From the NCBI GenBank assembly GCA_002392915.1, contig DGHQ01000023.1, positions 62,001-126,000 on the forward strand: a stretch of DNA of 64,000 nucleotides, in the 5' to 3' direction. This stretch comes from Bacteroidales bacterium UBA3844 (GTDB taxonomy: Bacteria; Bacteroidota; Bacteroidia; Bacteroidales; Paludibacteraceae). Positions 25,186 to 33,478 of this stretch are shown piece by piece (the first letter of the stretch is position 1; each line of letters starts with the position of its first letter). The position numbers were made by a program, and so were the translations under genes. Below the pieces are notes generated by a model that saw nothing but the letters and a program-made list of their open reading frames with translations, made no database searches and was not told the origin of the DNA.

Positions 25186-26577
25186 ATGACACTGATAAAA
25201 TCGATTTCTGGAATCAGAGGAACTATTGGTGGAGGCACAGGAGATAACCTAACACCACTTGACGTAGTAAAATTCACAGCAGCATTCGGCACATGGATTG
25301 CCAAGAGAAACGGAAAGAAGACGGCGACAATCGTTGTAGGCCGCGACGCGAGAATTTCCGGACCTATGGTAGACTCAATCGTGACTGGCACACTTGTCGG
25401 TCTTGGAGTGAATGTAGTGAATATCGGACTGGCTTCTACTCCTACTACTGAAATCGCAGTTGTAAATGAGAAAGCAGACGGTGGTATCATCATTACCGCA
25501 AGCCATAATCCTAAGCAGTGGAACGCTTTGAAGCTTCTTAACGAAAGAGGAGAGTTCCTTTCTGACGCAGACGGAAAGGAAGTGTTGAAGATGGCAGACA
25601 ACGACGAATACACATTCGCTGAAGTCGACAATCTAGGACAGGTGAAATATGTGAACAATTACGACGATATCCATATCGACAAGGTATTGGCATTGAAGCT
25701 TGTAGACGTAGAGGCGATCAAGAAAGCCAACTTCACTGTCGCTATCGACTGCGTCAACTCAGTCGGAGGAAATGTTTTGCCAAAGCTTCTTGAGCGTCTT
25801 GGCGTGAAGAACGTAAAGTGTTTGAACTGTGAGGCCACAGGACATTTCGCTCACAACCCAGAGCCAATTCCAGCAAACTTGACAGACATTGCTGATCTTT
25901 GCAAGAAGGAGAAAGTTGATGTCGGATTTGTTGTCGATCCTGATGTTGACCGTTTGGCAATCATCACAGAGAACGGCGACATGTTCGGTGAAGAGTACAC
26001 ATTGGTATCCGTAGCCGACTACGTATTGAGCAAGACTCCAGGAAATACAGTTTCCAACCTAAGCTCTACACGTGCTCTACGTGACGTGACAAAGCGTCGT
26101 GGCGGAGTCTACAATGCAGCAGCTGTAGGAGAGGTCAACGTGACAACCAAGATGAAGGCTACAAACGCAGTCATCGGTGGTGAGGGTAACGGAGGAGTAA
26201 TCTATCCAGAGAGCCACTACGGTAGAGATGCGTTGGTAGGTATCGCATTGTTCTTGACACACCTTGCAAACAAGGGAATCAAGGTAAGCGAGTTGAAGAA
26301 GGAATACCCACTATATTTCATCTCAAAGAACAAGATCCAGCTTACTCCAGACATCAACGTCGACAAGGTGCTTGCATCTATCAAGGAGGCATACAAGAAC
26401 GAGGAGGTCAACGACATCGACGGAGTAAAGATCGACTTCGCTGACAGCTGGGTTCACTTGAGAAAATCCAACACAGAGCCAATCATCCGTATCTATTCAG
26501 AGGCAGCTACTGAAGCAGAAGCAGAGAAAGTGGCAAAGGAGATTATGGACGCTGTGGCTAAAATCACAAAGAAATAA
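25186..26577 (+). CDS. glmM: Phosphoglucosamine mutase (phosphohexomutase family)
   Basis: 463 residues. Alpha-D-phosphohexomutase fold: start LIKSISGIRGTIGGG, catalytic phosphoserine in TASHNP at 104-109 (Ser106), metal loop DPDVDRLAI near 249, sugar-binding GGEGNGGVIYPESHYGRDA near 325 and phosphate-binding loop RKSNTEPIIRIYSEA near 427. It interconverts glucosamine-6- and -1-phosphate for peptidoglycan and LPS precursors. The GEGNGG sugar loop fits the Bacteroidetes GlmM-type enzymes annotated as phosphoglucosamine or phosphomannomutase; substrate choice is by similarity. Confidence 0.85.
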   Translation: MTLIKSISGIRGTIGGGTGDNLTPLDVVKFTAAFGTWIAKRNGKKTATIVVGRDARISGPMVDSIVTGTLVGLGVNVVNIGLASTPTTEIAVVNEKADGGIIITASHNPKQWNALKLLNERGEFLSDADGKEVLKMADNDEYTFAEVDNLGQVKYVNNYDDIHIDKVLALKLVDVEAIKKANFTVAIDCVNSVGGNVLPKLLERLGVKNVKCLNCEATGHFAHNPEPIPANLTDIADLCKKEKVDVGFVVDPDVDRLAIITENGDMFGEEYTLVSVADYVLSKTPGNTVSNLSSTRALRDVTKRRGGVYNAAAVGEVNVTTKMKATNAVIGGEGNGGVIYPESHYGRDALVGIALFLTHLANKGIKVSELKKEYPLYFISKNKIQLTPDINVDKVLASIKEAYKNEEVNDIDGVKIDFADSWVHLRKSNTEPIIRIYSEAATEAEAEKVAKEIMDAVAKITKK

Positions 26578-26587
26578 GATTTGTTTG

Positions 26588-26638
26588 AATAATTAGGGTT
26601 CAGGGCAGAAATGCTCTGAATCTTAATTATTGTTAAAC
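26588..26638 (+). terminator. Terminator after glmM
   Basis: Long near-perfect stem AATAATTA-GGTTCAG pairing with CTGAATC-TAATTATT, followed by GTT. The T-run is short, so it may act in both directions only weakly. Confidence 0.65.
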
Positions 26639-26664
26639 GCTGATCAAATCTACCGAATTTATCA

Positions 26665-26694
26665 TTTAACCGATACATTATTATGATATATTTG
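26665..26694 (+). promoter_or_regulatory. Promoter of the small lipoprotein gene
   Basis: TATATTTG at 26687-26694 (TAnnTTTG) with TTTA at 26665-26668, 18 bases upstream, in the -33 position. The start codon follows 32 bases later. Confidence 0.5.
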
Positions 26695-26725
26695 CAAGGA
26701 GTTTAATATTAATCTAAGTTACAAT

Positions 26726-27178
26726 ATGAAAAAACATTTATTAATGCTGCTCTCATGGACTATGTTGGCATTGGGAGCAATCTCATTCGCCTCTTGTGGC
26801 GATGACGACGATGACGACAAGGGATCATCTTCAAATTCATCTTCTATTGTTAAGAAATACGAAGGCAAAAGCGGGGCCTCGATCGACGGTGACGATGTAG
26901 TATATGTGCTAGGAAACGAAATTACTGTTTTTCATTTTTCTGGCGACAAAATAGAGAGTGCTACCTCTTACATCAATTATCAAAATGAAACATTAGCGAA
27001 AGCCGCTTACGAAAATGGAAAGAAAGAGAATCCAGATCTCAAAATTGATGGCACAGTCGTTTATGCACCTATAGACGAAGAAGAATTTGAAATGGCAGAA
27101 GCTTTGACAAAAGAGCAATTCTGCAAATACTTGAACAGAGATTATTCCGACCTATATAAAGATTATGGTGGTTTTTAA
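26726..27178 (+). CDS. Small surface-exposed lipoprotein, unknown function
   Basis: 150 residues. Signal peptide with lipobox FASC (Cys24), followed directly by GDDDDDDKGSSSNSSS. An acidic run right after the lipidated cysteine is the lipoprotein export signal that sends Bacteroidetes lipoproteins to the cell surface, so surface display is likely. The mature part is a small soluble domain (VVYVLGNEITVFHFSGDKIES, AKAAYENGKKENPDLKIDG) that I do not recognise. It has its own promoter and terminator and appears monocistronic. Confidence 0.75.
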   Translation: MKKHLLMLLSWTMLALGAISFASCGDDDDDDKGSSSNSSSIVKKYEGKSGASIDGDDVVYVLGNEITVFHFSGDKIESATSYINYQNETLAKAAYENGKKENPDLKIDGTVVYAPIDEEEFEMAEALTKEQFCKYLNRDYSDLYKDYGGF

Positions 27179-27245
27179 ATCTAGATTTTAGAAACCGAAG
27201 ATTAATCACAAGATTATTGAATAGGTATTTTAATCTATGATCCAA

Positions 27246-27291
27246 AAAAATAAGGATGTTGCATTATTTTCATGCAGCATCCTTATTTTTC
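27246..27291. terminator. Bidirectional terminator
   Basis: Stem AAGGATGTTGCAT pairs with ATGCAGCATCCTT; A-run on the left and T-run on the right, so it serves both the lipoprotein gene (plus) and the GLUG-protein gene (minus). Confidence 0.9.
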
Positions 27292-27307
27292 ATTTGACAT
27301 ATAGTGT

Positions 27308-29869
27308 TTACTTAGCGATATTTACCTTGAACGTTTTTCCATCAACAACAATCATGTAAATGCCTTTATTAAGAACAAATTCTGTGTTTTGTGCATTTGT
27401 CTTCACCGGCATAAAACGGACAATCTTGCCATCAATACTGTAGACCATAAGTTTATCTTTTATCTCTGGAACCACAACACGATTACCAAACACATACACA
27501 GCATTGGAATTGTCAGAATCGACAATCTGGAAACCTGTCGGTTCCATTTCATAGTTATAATAAACAGAAATCTCTTCATTATAATATACCGTACCATGTA
27601 GAGAGTCCAGCACTGGGAAGCAATCCAAATTGTCTGTAGGCAAAACCATAGCTCTCAGAGCATGTTTTCTTTCCTCAATTGTCTGATAAAACGGTTGTGT
27701 GCCGTCTGTTGTTCCTTCATTTAACAAGAAAGCCACAGCTCCACTTGCAAATGTTGCAGAATCCACGACCGTAATGTCGTATGGTTCTGGAATAGAAGTC
27801 TCTTCGACGCCATTCAAAACGCTGTCGCACCCAACTAAAACGAAACATTTGGTCACTTCCACACTGTCTGGATCAGGAAGATATGACTCAAACTTTCCTC
27901 CAGAAATTGACCCATAGTATTGTTCTCCACTCACTTTTCCTGCATTAAAACAGTGGCTTATTTTGTAGAAATCATCACCAGCCAAACCTCCAGCATGGGT
28001 TTTTCCTGTAATCTCACCAACATTATAACAGTAATTAATTTGAGGATAACTTACAGGGCCATCACCTTTGTCTTTTCCGGATGTTCCCGTAATACCTCCA
28101 GCAACAGATCCTGTTACAGAACCCTCATTTCCACAGCGTTCTATCAGTCCCTGGTAATTATGAGCAGTGATTCCCCCCGCTTCTCCCCTAGCCGACATTG
28201 TCATTATGACACCGTGATTTACACATCCATATATAGTGGCCAGTCTGTTTTCTCCACAAATTCCGCCTACATCCTTTTTACCTTTAACCGTCGCATAGTT
28301 TTCACAATTTATAACAACGCCATTATTATTTGCAGTTATGCTACCTGCATTGCCATAGACATCCTCATTTTCAAAATGAGAATTGACAATCCTTAAGTTT
28401 TTTATAGTGCTATAAGATCCGTTCTCTGCAAATAAACCAAGATAATAATAATCACTACTTTTACAGAATATACCGCTTATTGAGTATCCGTTTCCATCGA
28501 AACAAGCATTGTATACACCCAAACTTTCAGCACCTATCGGTATCCACATTCTCAATGTATCTGCAATTGAATCCGTATTTGACAAATCCACGTCGTTCAC
28601 AACTATATCATTCATCAATTTCGCATTAAGTGTAAGATTCTGCCACTCATTTACCTGGTTTGCAAAATCGTAAAGATCATCTGCAGTGTAGATAAGGAAC
28701 GTTCCGTCTTCATCCAGACGTTGGTCTTTTCCACATATTTCACATGTCAAATTCTGATATTTATGGACATGATAATCACAATGTACGCACACATTGTTTT
28801 CCATTTCATGATCGTGTTCCAAAGAATCTTTCTCATTAGAATAGAAGCCAACACAAGGGCTTGATTGATACACCTCTTTGCCAACAAACAAAGGGAGAGT
28901 ATCTTTTGACAAATCCTGATGCCATACAACAGATCCACCTGTAGAATTGGAATTCAGCAAGAAACATATTTTGCCAGAAGTGAAATCTTTTGTGTTGTAC
29001 GGTTTGGGCACACTGAATTTTTGAGTCTGATGGCATTTGGTTGAATCATAATAACAATTCTTTACAAAAGAGACTGTTGTTATTCCACAGACATCCTTGA
29101 AATCACCTTCAAACGATCCCGCGCTGTAACAGTTTTCTATAACTCCCGTATTGAAAAAAGAAATTCCTCCTGCAGAAGTCTTAGCTGTTTTTGCAACCAA
29201 AACACCACTAAATCCACATTCAGCAATTGAGCCAGAATTATATCCGGCAATTCCACCAATGCCTTCTTCAGGTGACTTTATAGTCGCTGTACTGTAGCAT
29301 TGTCGGATTTTGTTAAAATTCGCTCCACTGATACCACCTCTATATGGAGTACTGTAAGAATTATTAAGTCCATCTACAATGGAATTATATGATTCACAAT
29401 TCTCTATAGTTCCATGGTTGCAACCACAAATAACTCCAATATCATTGTTCGCGGAGAAATACGAATCTTTGATTATCAAGTTTTTAACTATAGACTTTTC
29501 CGAACAAGTTCCGAAAAATCCAAAACTATACAAATCATTGTTTGGGCTGACAACAAGACCTGAAATGGAATGGCCCTTTCCATCGAAGAGACCATCATAC
29601 TTCTCTAATAATTTGCCACATATTGGATTCCAAAGTTTAACACCTTCATAATTTCCGTCAAACAATTCCGGCTGAAGATTATTGACAACAATATCCGCAG
29701 TCAAAACACCATTTGCGTCAACAGATCCTTCATTGACAATAGACGCAAACTCATAAAGTTCATCTACATTTCCTATCTGATAAGGATTGCCTGCACTGCC
29801 ATCTCCATTAATGGCATAACCACAAACACAAAACAATAATCCCAAAACTGTACTTAAAGTTTTTTTCAT
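27308..29869 (-). CDS. Secreted GLUG-repeat protein with type IX sorting-like C-terminus
   Basis: 853 residues. Signal peptide at 1-18. The protein is an internal duplication: each half opens with a GxxxxPYxIxNVDELYEFAxxVNE-type segment and carries right-handed beta-helix GLUG-like units (GGIAGYNSGSIAECGFSG, GGICGENRLATIYGCVNHG, AGGLAGDDFYKISHCFNAG). A Cys-rich insert at the junction (CVHCDYHVHKYQNLTCEICG) looks like a zinc ribbon. The last ~75 residues fit a T9SS sorting domain (MVYSIDGKIVRFMPVKTN, KGIYMIVVDGKTFKVNIAK). By family such proteins are surface adhesins or scaffolds. A CAAAAATA box (minus TATTTTTG) lies at 29900-29907. Confidence 0.8.
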   Translation of the reverse strand: MKKTLSTVLGLLFCVCGYAINGDGSAGNPYQIGNVDELYEFASIVNEGSVDANGVLTADIVVNNLQPELFDGNYEGVKLWNPICGKLLEKYDGLFDGKGHSISGLVVSPNNDLYSFGFFGTCSEKSIVKNLIIKDSYFSANNDIGVICGCNHGTIENCESYNSIVDGLNNSYSTPYRGGISGANFNKIRQCYSTATIKSPEEGIGGIAGYNSGSIAECGFSGVLVAKTAKTSAGGISFFNTGVIENCYSAGSFEGDFKDVCGITTVSFVKNCYYDSTKCHQTQKFSVPKPYNTKDFTSGKICFLLNSNSTGGSVVWHQDLSKDTLPLFVGKEVYQSSPCVGFYSNEKDSLEHDHEMENNVCVHCDYHVHKYQNLTCEICGKDQRLDEDGTFLIYTADDLYDFANQVNEWQNLTLNAKLMNDIVVNDVDLSNTDSIADTLRMWIPIGAESLGVYNACFDGNGYSISGIFCKSSDYYYLGLFAENGSYSTIKNLRIVNSHFENEDVYGNAGSITANNNGVVINCENYATVKGKKDVGGICGENRLATIYGCVNHGVIMTMSARGEAGGITAHNYQGLIERCGNEGSVTGSVAGGITGTSGKDKGDGPVSYPQINYCYNVGEITGKTHAGGLAGDDFYKISHCFNAGKVSGEQYYGSISGGKFESYLPDPDSVEVTKCFVLVGCDSVLNGVEETSIPEPYDITVVDSATFASGAVAFLLNEGTTDGTQPFYQTIEERKHALRAMVLPTDNLDCFPVLDSLHGTVYYNEEISVYYNYEMEPTGFQIVDSDNSNAVYVFGNRVVVPEIKDKLMVYSIDGKIVRFMPVKTNAQNTEFVLNKGIYMIVVDGKTFKVNIAK

Positions 29870-30087
29870 ATATAATTAAATTTTTAGAATCACATGTTGC
29901 AAAAATACAGGAAAACAGATTGCAATATATTACATTCATGTGAAATCAATTCGCAAACAATGTAAAAGTCTCACATAAGTATGAATATTGAAAAATGGAT
30001 TTTGCTTACTTGCATATCTAAAATATAATTTCTATCTTGCCAATTGTTTGCAGAAAATTGATAAAATATCATTGCTCTGATTCTCAA

Positions 30088-31173
30088 ATGAAAAAAATTA
30101 TTATTCTGACATTATCCATTTTGCTGAATAACATATTCGCATTCGCGTCGCCTTTCTCATTCTCTTTTGATGAGACGACGGGAGAGGCTACGCTTCTGTC
30201 TGCTGAGAAATCGCTGTCGAAAGCAGTGGTGATTCCAGACAGTGTGGAGAATGGAGGCAAATACTATGCAGTCTCTAAAATTGCCAAACAGGCATTCGCC
30301 AAATGTGGCAAGATGGAGACGGTGAAATTGCCGTCTAAACTAAAAATTATCGGTCCGACAGCATTTGCTGAATGCAGCAAACTGAAATCAATCGTCATTC
30401 CTAATGGCGTTGATGTCATTCCTCACCACTGTTTCTTCTTCTGTGCATCACTTGAATCAGTGGAGCTACCATCTTCATTGAAATCAATCGAGCATGATGC
30501 TTTCATCGCTTGCAGATCATTGCAGACTATATATATTCCAAAGAGTGTCCGTCATATCGGATCATGGGCTTTTGGAGAAAACCTTGCCCTGAAATCCGTG
30601 GATTTTGAGTCTGGCAACAATAAGCTATCAATAGGCGACCATGCTTTCGACCGTAGCGGATTGGAGACGCTGGTCATCCCGTCGTTTGTGGATTCACTTG
30701 GCGAATACGTATTCAACGGATGCGGTTCACTGAAATCAGCAATCGTAGAAACAGACCTCGACACTCTCCCCAAAATGACATTCCACGGTTGTGAGGACAT
30801 GACTGAATTATCGTTGAACGGGGCAATGAATGCCATTGCGTATGGCGCATTTTCCGACTGCAAAAAGTTATCAAGAATCACACTGCCAAACATGCTGAAA
30901 GAGATTGGTGTGAATGCGTTTGATGGATGTAAGAATCTAACAACCATAAATTTGCAAAATCTCCCGTCGCTACAGGCGATAGGAGAAGCAGCTTTTTCAG
31001 GCTGTGAGAAACTCGAACGTGTCATCCTTCCAAACGGAATAAAGAAAATTGAAGACGGCACTTTTATGAGTTGCCATTCATTGATAGAGATAATAGGAGC
31101 AAATGTAGAATCTGAGGCTGAATTCTCTTTCTATGATTGTCCTAAATTGAAAACTAAAAAGTTTGCAAAATGA
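30088..31173 (+). CDS. BspA-type leucine-rich repeat surface protein
   Basis: 361 residues from the ATG at 30088, which opens a signal peptide (MKKIIILTLSILLNNIFAFA); an upstream TTG at 30037 would precede the signal with polar residues and is unlikely. Twelve or so LRR_5 repeats of ~23 residues: LKIIGPTAFAECSKLKSIVI, VIPHHCFFFCASLESVELP, SIEHDAFIACRSLQTIYIP, EIGVNAFDGCKNLTTINL. This repeat type occurs in Tannerella BspA and many gut Bacteroidales surface proteins that bind host or microbial ligands. No C-terminal sorting domain is evident. Its ATGA end overlaps the thioredoxin-like gene by 4 bases. Confidence 0.88.
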   Translation: MKKIIILTLSILLNNIFAFASPFSFSFDETTGEATLLSAEKSLSKAVVIPDSVENGGKYYAVSKIAKQAFAKCGKMETVKLPSKLKIIGPTAFAECSKLKSIVIPNGVDVIPHHCFFFCASLESVELPSSLKSIEHDAFIACRSLQTIYIPKSVRHIGSWAFGENLALKSVDFESGNNKLSIGDHAFDRSGLETLVIPSFVDSLGEYVFNGCGSLKSAIVETDLDTLPKMTFHGCEDMTELSLNGAMNAIAYGAFSDCKKLSRITLPNMLKEIGVNAFDGCKNLTTINLQNLPSLQAIGEAAFSGCEKLERVILPNGIKKIEDGTFMSCHSLIEIIGANVESEAEFSFYDCPKLKTKKFAK

Positions 31174-31649
31174 AAAATATATTTCGCTCAATAATCGCAT
31201 TACTTTCCCTTGCTTGCTGCACCCCAAAAGATGGTGTTGAGACTCTCGCACGCGTGAAATCATTCAAAGAAGAGATTAATAAAGAGACGGAATTACCATC
31301 CATCTCATATAAAGAATTCCTCAACAAGATTTATGATTTCGAACACGATTCGACACAGACATGGACCAACAAATCTGGCCGTGCTATCGTGATTGATTTC
31401 TATGCCACATGGTGTGCGCCATGCCAAAAGATCGCGCCCAATTTGTTGGAATTGTCGAAAACCTACAAAGGGCAAGTTGATTTTTACAAGGTCGACACAG
31501 AAAAAGAGGAACGACTTGCGTTAGCATTCAACGTAAGATCTGTGCCTACTCTAATGTTCATTCCTAAAGAAGGTGAACCATATTTGAGCGTTGGATATAT
31601 CTCAAAGGGAGAAATCAAACAGATAGTCAAGGAGTTGGTGAAGTATTAA
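31170..31649 (+). CDS. Thioredoxin-fold lipoprotein
   Basis: 159 residues. N-terminal signal with a lipobox-like ending (LSLACC), so probably lipid-anchored in the periplasm. The thioredoxin domain has the redox motif WCAPC near 81 (FYATWCAPCQKIAPNLLEL) and the cis-proline region VRSVPTLMFI near 126. It likely reduces or oxidises disulfides of envelope proteins. Translation is coupled to the cysteine-containing LRR protein upstream by a 4-base overlap, which suggests that protein as a client; this is an inference. Confidence 0.85.
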   Translation: MKNIFRSIIALLSLACCTPKDGVETLARVKSFKEEINKETELPSISYKEFLNKIYDFEHDSTQTWTNKSGRAIVIDFYATWCAPCQKIAPNLLELSKTYKGQVDFYKVDTEKEERLALAFNVRSVPTLMFIPKEGEPYLSVGYISKGEIKQIVKELVKY

Positions 31650-31676
31650 ATGCTAAATGCTGAATGCTAAATAAAA

Positions 31677-31710
31677 AATGCAGAACACTATAATTTAGCA
31701 TTCCGCATTT
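31677..31710 (+). terminator. Weak hairpin after the thioredoxin-like gene
   Basis: AAATGC-GAA pairs with TTC-GCATTT around a ~14-base loop, followed by ATTTC. Preceded by AT-rich repeats (AATGCTAAATGCTGAATGC). May serve both converging genes. Confidence 0.4.
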
Positions 31711-31723
31711 ATTTCTAATTTAA

Positions 31724-31783
31724 TCAAATTGTCACTTCCGCAAACGGTGGAAGATGATATAGTTTTGTCTCGTAACTGTGATC
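31724..31783 (-). pseudogene. Relic resembling the C-terminal end of tsaD
   Basis: Directly after the thioesterase TAA, the same frame continues for 19 codons to a TGA, ending LPPFAEVTI. The real TsaD 650 bases away ends LPPFAKVTI. Eight of nine residues match while most codons differ at the third position, which points to protein-level descent, not recent DNA copying. Confidence 0.4.
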
Positions 31784-32266
31784 TTATTTGCAATCTTCCT
31801 CCAAGAAGCATCCGTAGAAGCCGTAGTCTTTTTCCGACTCTTCCTTTGGCACGATATAGTATGTTCCTTCTGCTGATCCACAGACTTCTCCTTCTGGAGA
31901 CAAAAGTTCAATATGTAGAGCCACAAACTTGCGTAAATCTCTGACCTTTGTAGCCTTAAGTTTAATTTCCGGCCAAGATGATTTCACACTTTTAATGAAC
32001 TTCACCTCCAATCTGGCAGTCACAGTTGCAGACTGTTTGAAGTAGTGAACCCACCATGCACCAACCTCGTCAAGCATCAGCGACTGGATACCACCATGCA
32101 CCACTCCACACCATCCGTCGTAATGTGGTTTACTCTTCCATATTCCGATCATCTCTTCTCCATCTACGTAAAACTCCATCTTCAAACCGAGGGGATTTGT
32201 CGGGGAACAAGCGATGCAATCATATCCTTCCTGACCAAGCCAAGGACTTCTAACTTTCTTCATCAT
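31784..32266 (-). CDS. PaaI-family hotdog-fold thioesterase
   Basis: 160 residues, cytoplasmic. The hotdog signature GWCGVVHGGIQSLMLDEVGAWW (split here: HGG at ~57, catalytic-type Asp/Glu in LMLDEVGAW) is that of PaaI/YbgC-like acyl-CoA thioesterases; LEVKFIKSVKSSWPEIKLKA forms the following strands. An N-terminal Cys pair (DCIACSPTNPLGLKMEF) is common in this branch. It probably hydrolyses a small or aromatic acyl-CoA; the substrate is unknown. Two adjacent ATGs (32266 and 32263) can start it. Downstream the frame continues past the stop into a TsaD-like tail (separate entry). Confidence 0.85.
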   Translation of the reverse strand: MMKKVRSPWLGQEGYDCIACSPTNPLGLKMEFYVDGEEMIGIWKSKPHYDGWCGVVHGGIQSLMLDEVGAWWVHYFKQSATVTARLEVKFIKSVKSSWPEIKLKATKVRDLRKFVALHIELLSPEGEVCGSAEGTYYIVPKEESEKDYGFYGCFLEEDCK

Positions 32267-32278
32267 ATTTCAACATAA

Positions 32279-32357
32279 AAGAGACAGAGTGCACACAGTA
32301 TAAAAAGAGACGGCGTATACACCGCATAAAAAGAGACGGAGTGCACTCCGTCTCTAC
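32279..32357 (-). repeat. Three tandem hairpin/T-run units between tsaD and the thioesterase gene
   Basis: Three ~26-base units, each (on the minus strand) a palindrome followed by CTCTTTTTAT or CTCTTTTAT. The unit next to tsaD is a perfect hairpin, GACGGAGTGCACTCCGTC; the others are decayed (GCGGTGTATACGCC; GTGTGCACTCT). Each has the form of an intrinsic terminator for tsaD. Confidence 0.7.
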
Positions 32358-32371
32358 TATTCTATTAATAA

Positions 32372-33391
32372 TCAAATCGTCACCTTAGCAAATGGAGGTA
32401 GCGAGACATCACTGAAATCTCCATCTTTGTATTTGAAATATCCAGTGATGCCGACCATAGCGGCATTATCAGTTGTATATCCGAATTTAGGAATATAGAT
32501 ATTCCATTTGTAGCGACGGGCGTGATCCTCGAATGCGGCTCTCAACGCTGAGTTTGCCGACACACCACCAGCCACAGCGACGTGGCTGATTCCTGTCTGC
32601 TTGACCGCCTTACGAAGTTTGTCCATCAAAATCTCCACCACTGTAGTCTGCAACGACGCGCACAAATCATTGACATTCTCAGCCACAAAATTCTCATTCT
32701 TGGCAATTTCGTCACGCAATGTGTATAGGAAAGATGTCTTCAAACCACTGAAGCTGTAATCCAAACCAGGGATATGAGGTTTGCAAAACTTGAAAGCCTC
32801 TGGATTACCCTCCTTAGCCAACTTATCCACCACTGGACCACCAGGGTAAGGAAGCCCCATCACTTTAGCGCATTTGTCGAATGCCTCACCAGCAGCGTCA
32901 TCAATCGTCTGACCGATGATATTCATCTTGTTGTAGTTCTCCACCAACACAATCTGAGAGTTTCCTCCCGACACAAGCAGACATAGGAAAGGGAAAGGAG
33001 GGCATTTGTGTTCAACATCTTTTTCCTCGATGAAATGGGCTAAAATGTGAGCCTGAAGGTGATTGACATCTATCAACGGAATCCCCAACGATAGAGAGAA
33101 TCCCTTCGCAAACGAGGTGCCGACCATAAGACTACCCATCAGTCCCGGACCACGCGTGTATGCCACAGCATGAAGGTCTTCCTTCTTCAATCCTGAGCGT
33201 TTGATTGCCTCACTCACCACCGGCACAATGTTCTGCTGGTGAGCTCGCGATGCCAACTCAGGCACCACACCACCATAACTTTCATGCACTTTTTGACTCG
33301 CAATCACATTGGACAAAAGAATATTGTCCTGCAAAACGGCAGCAGAAGTGTCGTCGCACGAAGATTCTATCGCTAAAATGTTTATTGACAT
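32372..33391 (-). CDS. tsaD: tRNA N6-adenosine threonylcarbamoyltransferase
   Basis: 339 residues from the ATG at 33391. Transfers the threonylcarbamoyl group from TC-AMP to A37 of ANN-decoding tRNAs (t6A), with TsaB and TsaE. Kae1/TsaD motifs: ILAIESSCDDTSAAV at the start, ASRAHQQNIVPV, the metal-binding histidines in VNHLQAHILAHF, LLVSGGNSQIV and VAGGVSANSALR. The start is divergent from tamB with only ~45 bases between the most likely start codons, a pairing I recall from other Bacteroides genomes. Confidence 0.96.
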   Translation of the reverse strand: MSINILAIESSCDDTSAAVLQDNILLSNVIASQKVHESYGGVVPELASRAHQQNIVPVVSEAIKRSGLKKEDLHAVAYTRGPGLMGSLMVGTSFAKGFSLSLGIPLIDVNHLQAHILAHFIEEKDVEHKCPPFPFLCLLVSGGNSQIVLVENYNKMNIIGQTIDDAAGEAFDKCAKVMGLPYPGGPVVDKLAKEGNPEAFKFCKPHIPGLDYSFSGLKTSFLYTLRDEIAKNENFVAENVNDLCASLQTTVVEILMDKLRKAVKQTGISHVAVAGGVSANSALRAAFEDHARRYKWNIYIPKFGYTTDNAAMVGITGYFKYKDGDFSDVSLPPFAKVTI

Positions 33392-33414
33392 TTTCAAATC
33401 TTTTTATTTATCAC

Positions 33415-33422
33415 TAACTTTG
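33415..33422 (+). promoter_or_regulatory. Candidate -7 box of tamB
   Basis: TAACTTTG (TAnnTTTG) 13 bases before the ATG at 33435 and 57 before the GTG at 33479. Confidence 0.4.
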
Positions 33423-33478
33423 TAGCATTATTCAATGACTGCAAAATTTATACAAAGATAAAAAAACTTACTTACATA

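Noticed and set aside
30037..30087. Upstream start of the LRR protein
   Set aside because: It would place a polar segment ahead of a standard signal peptide beginning at 30088.
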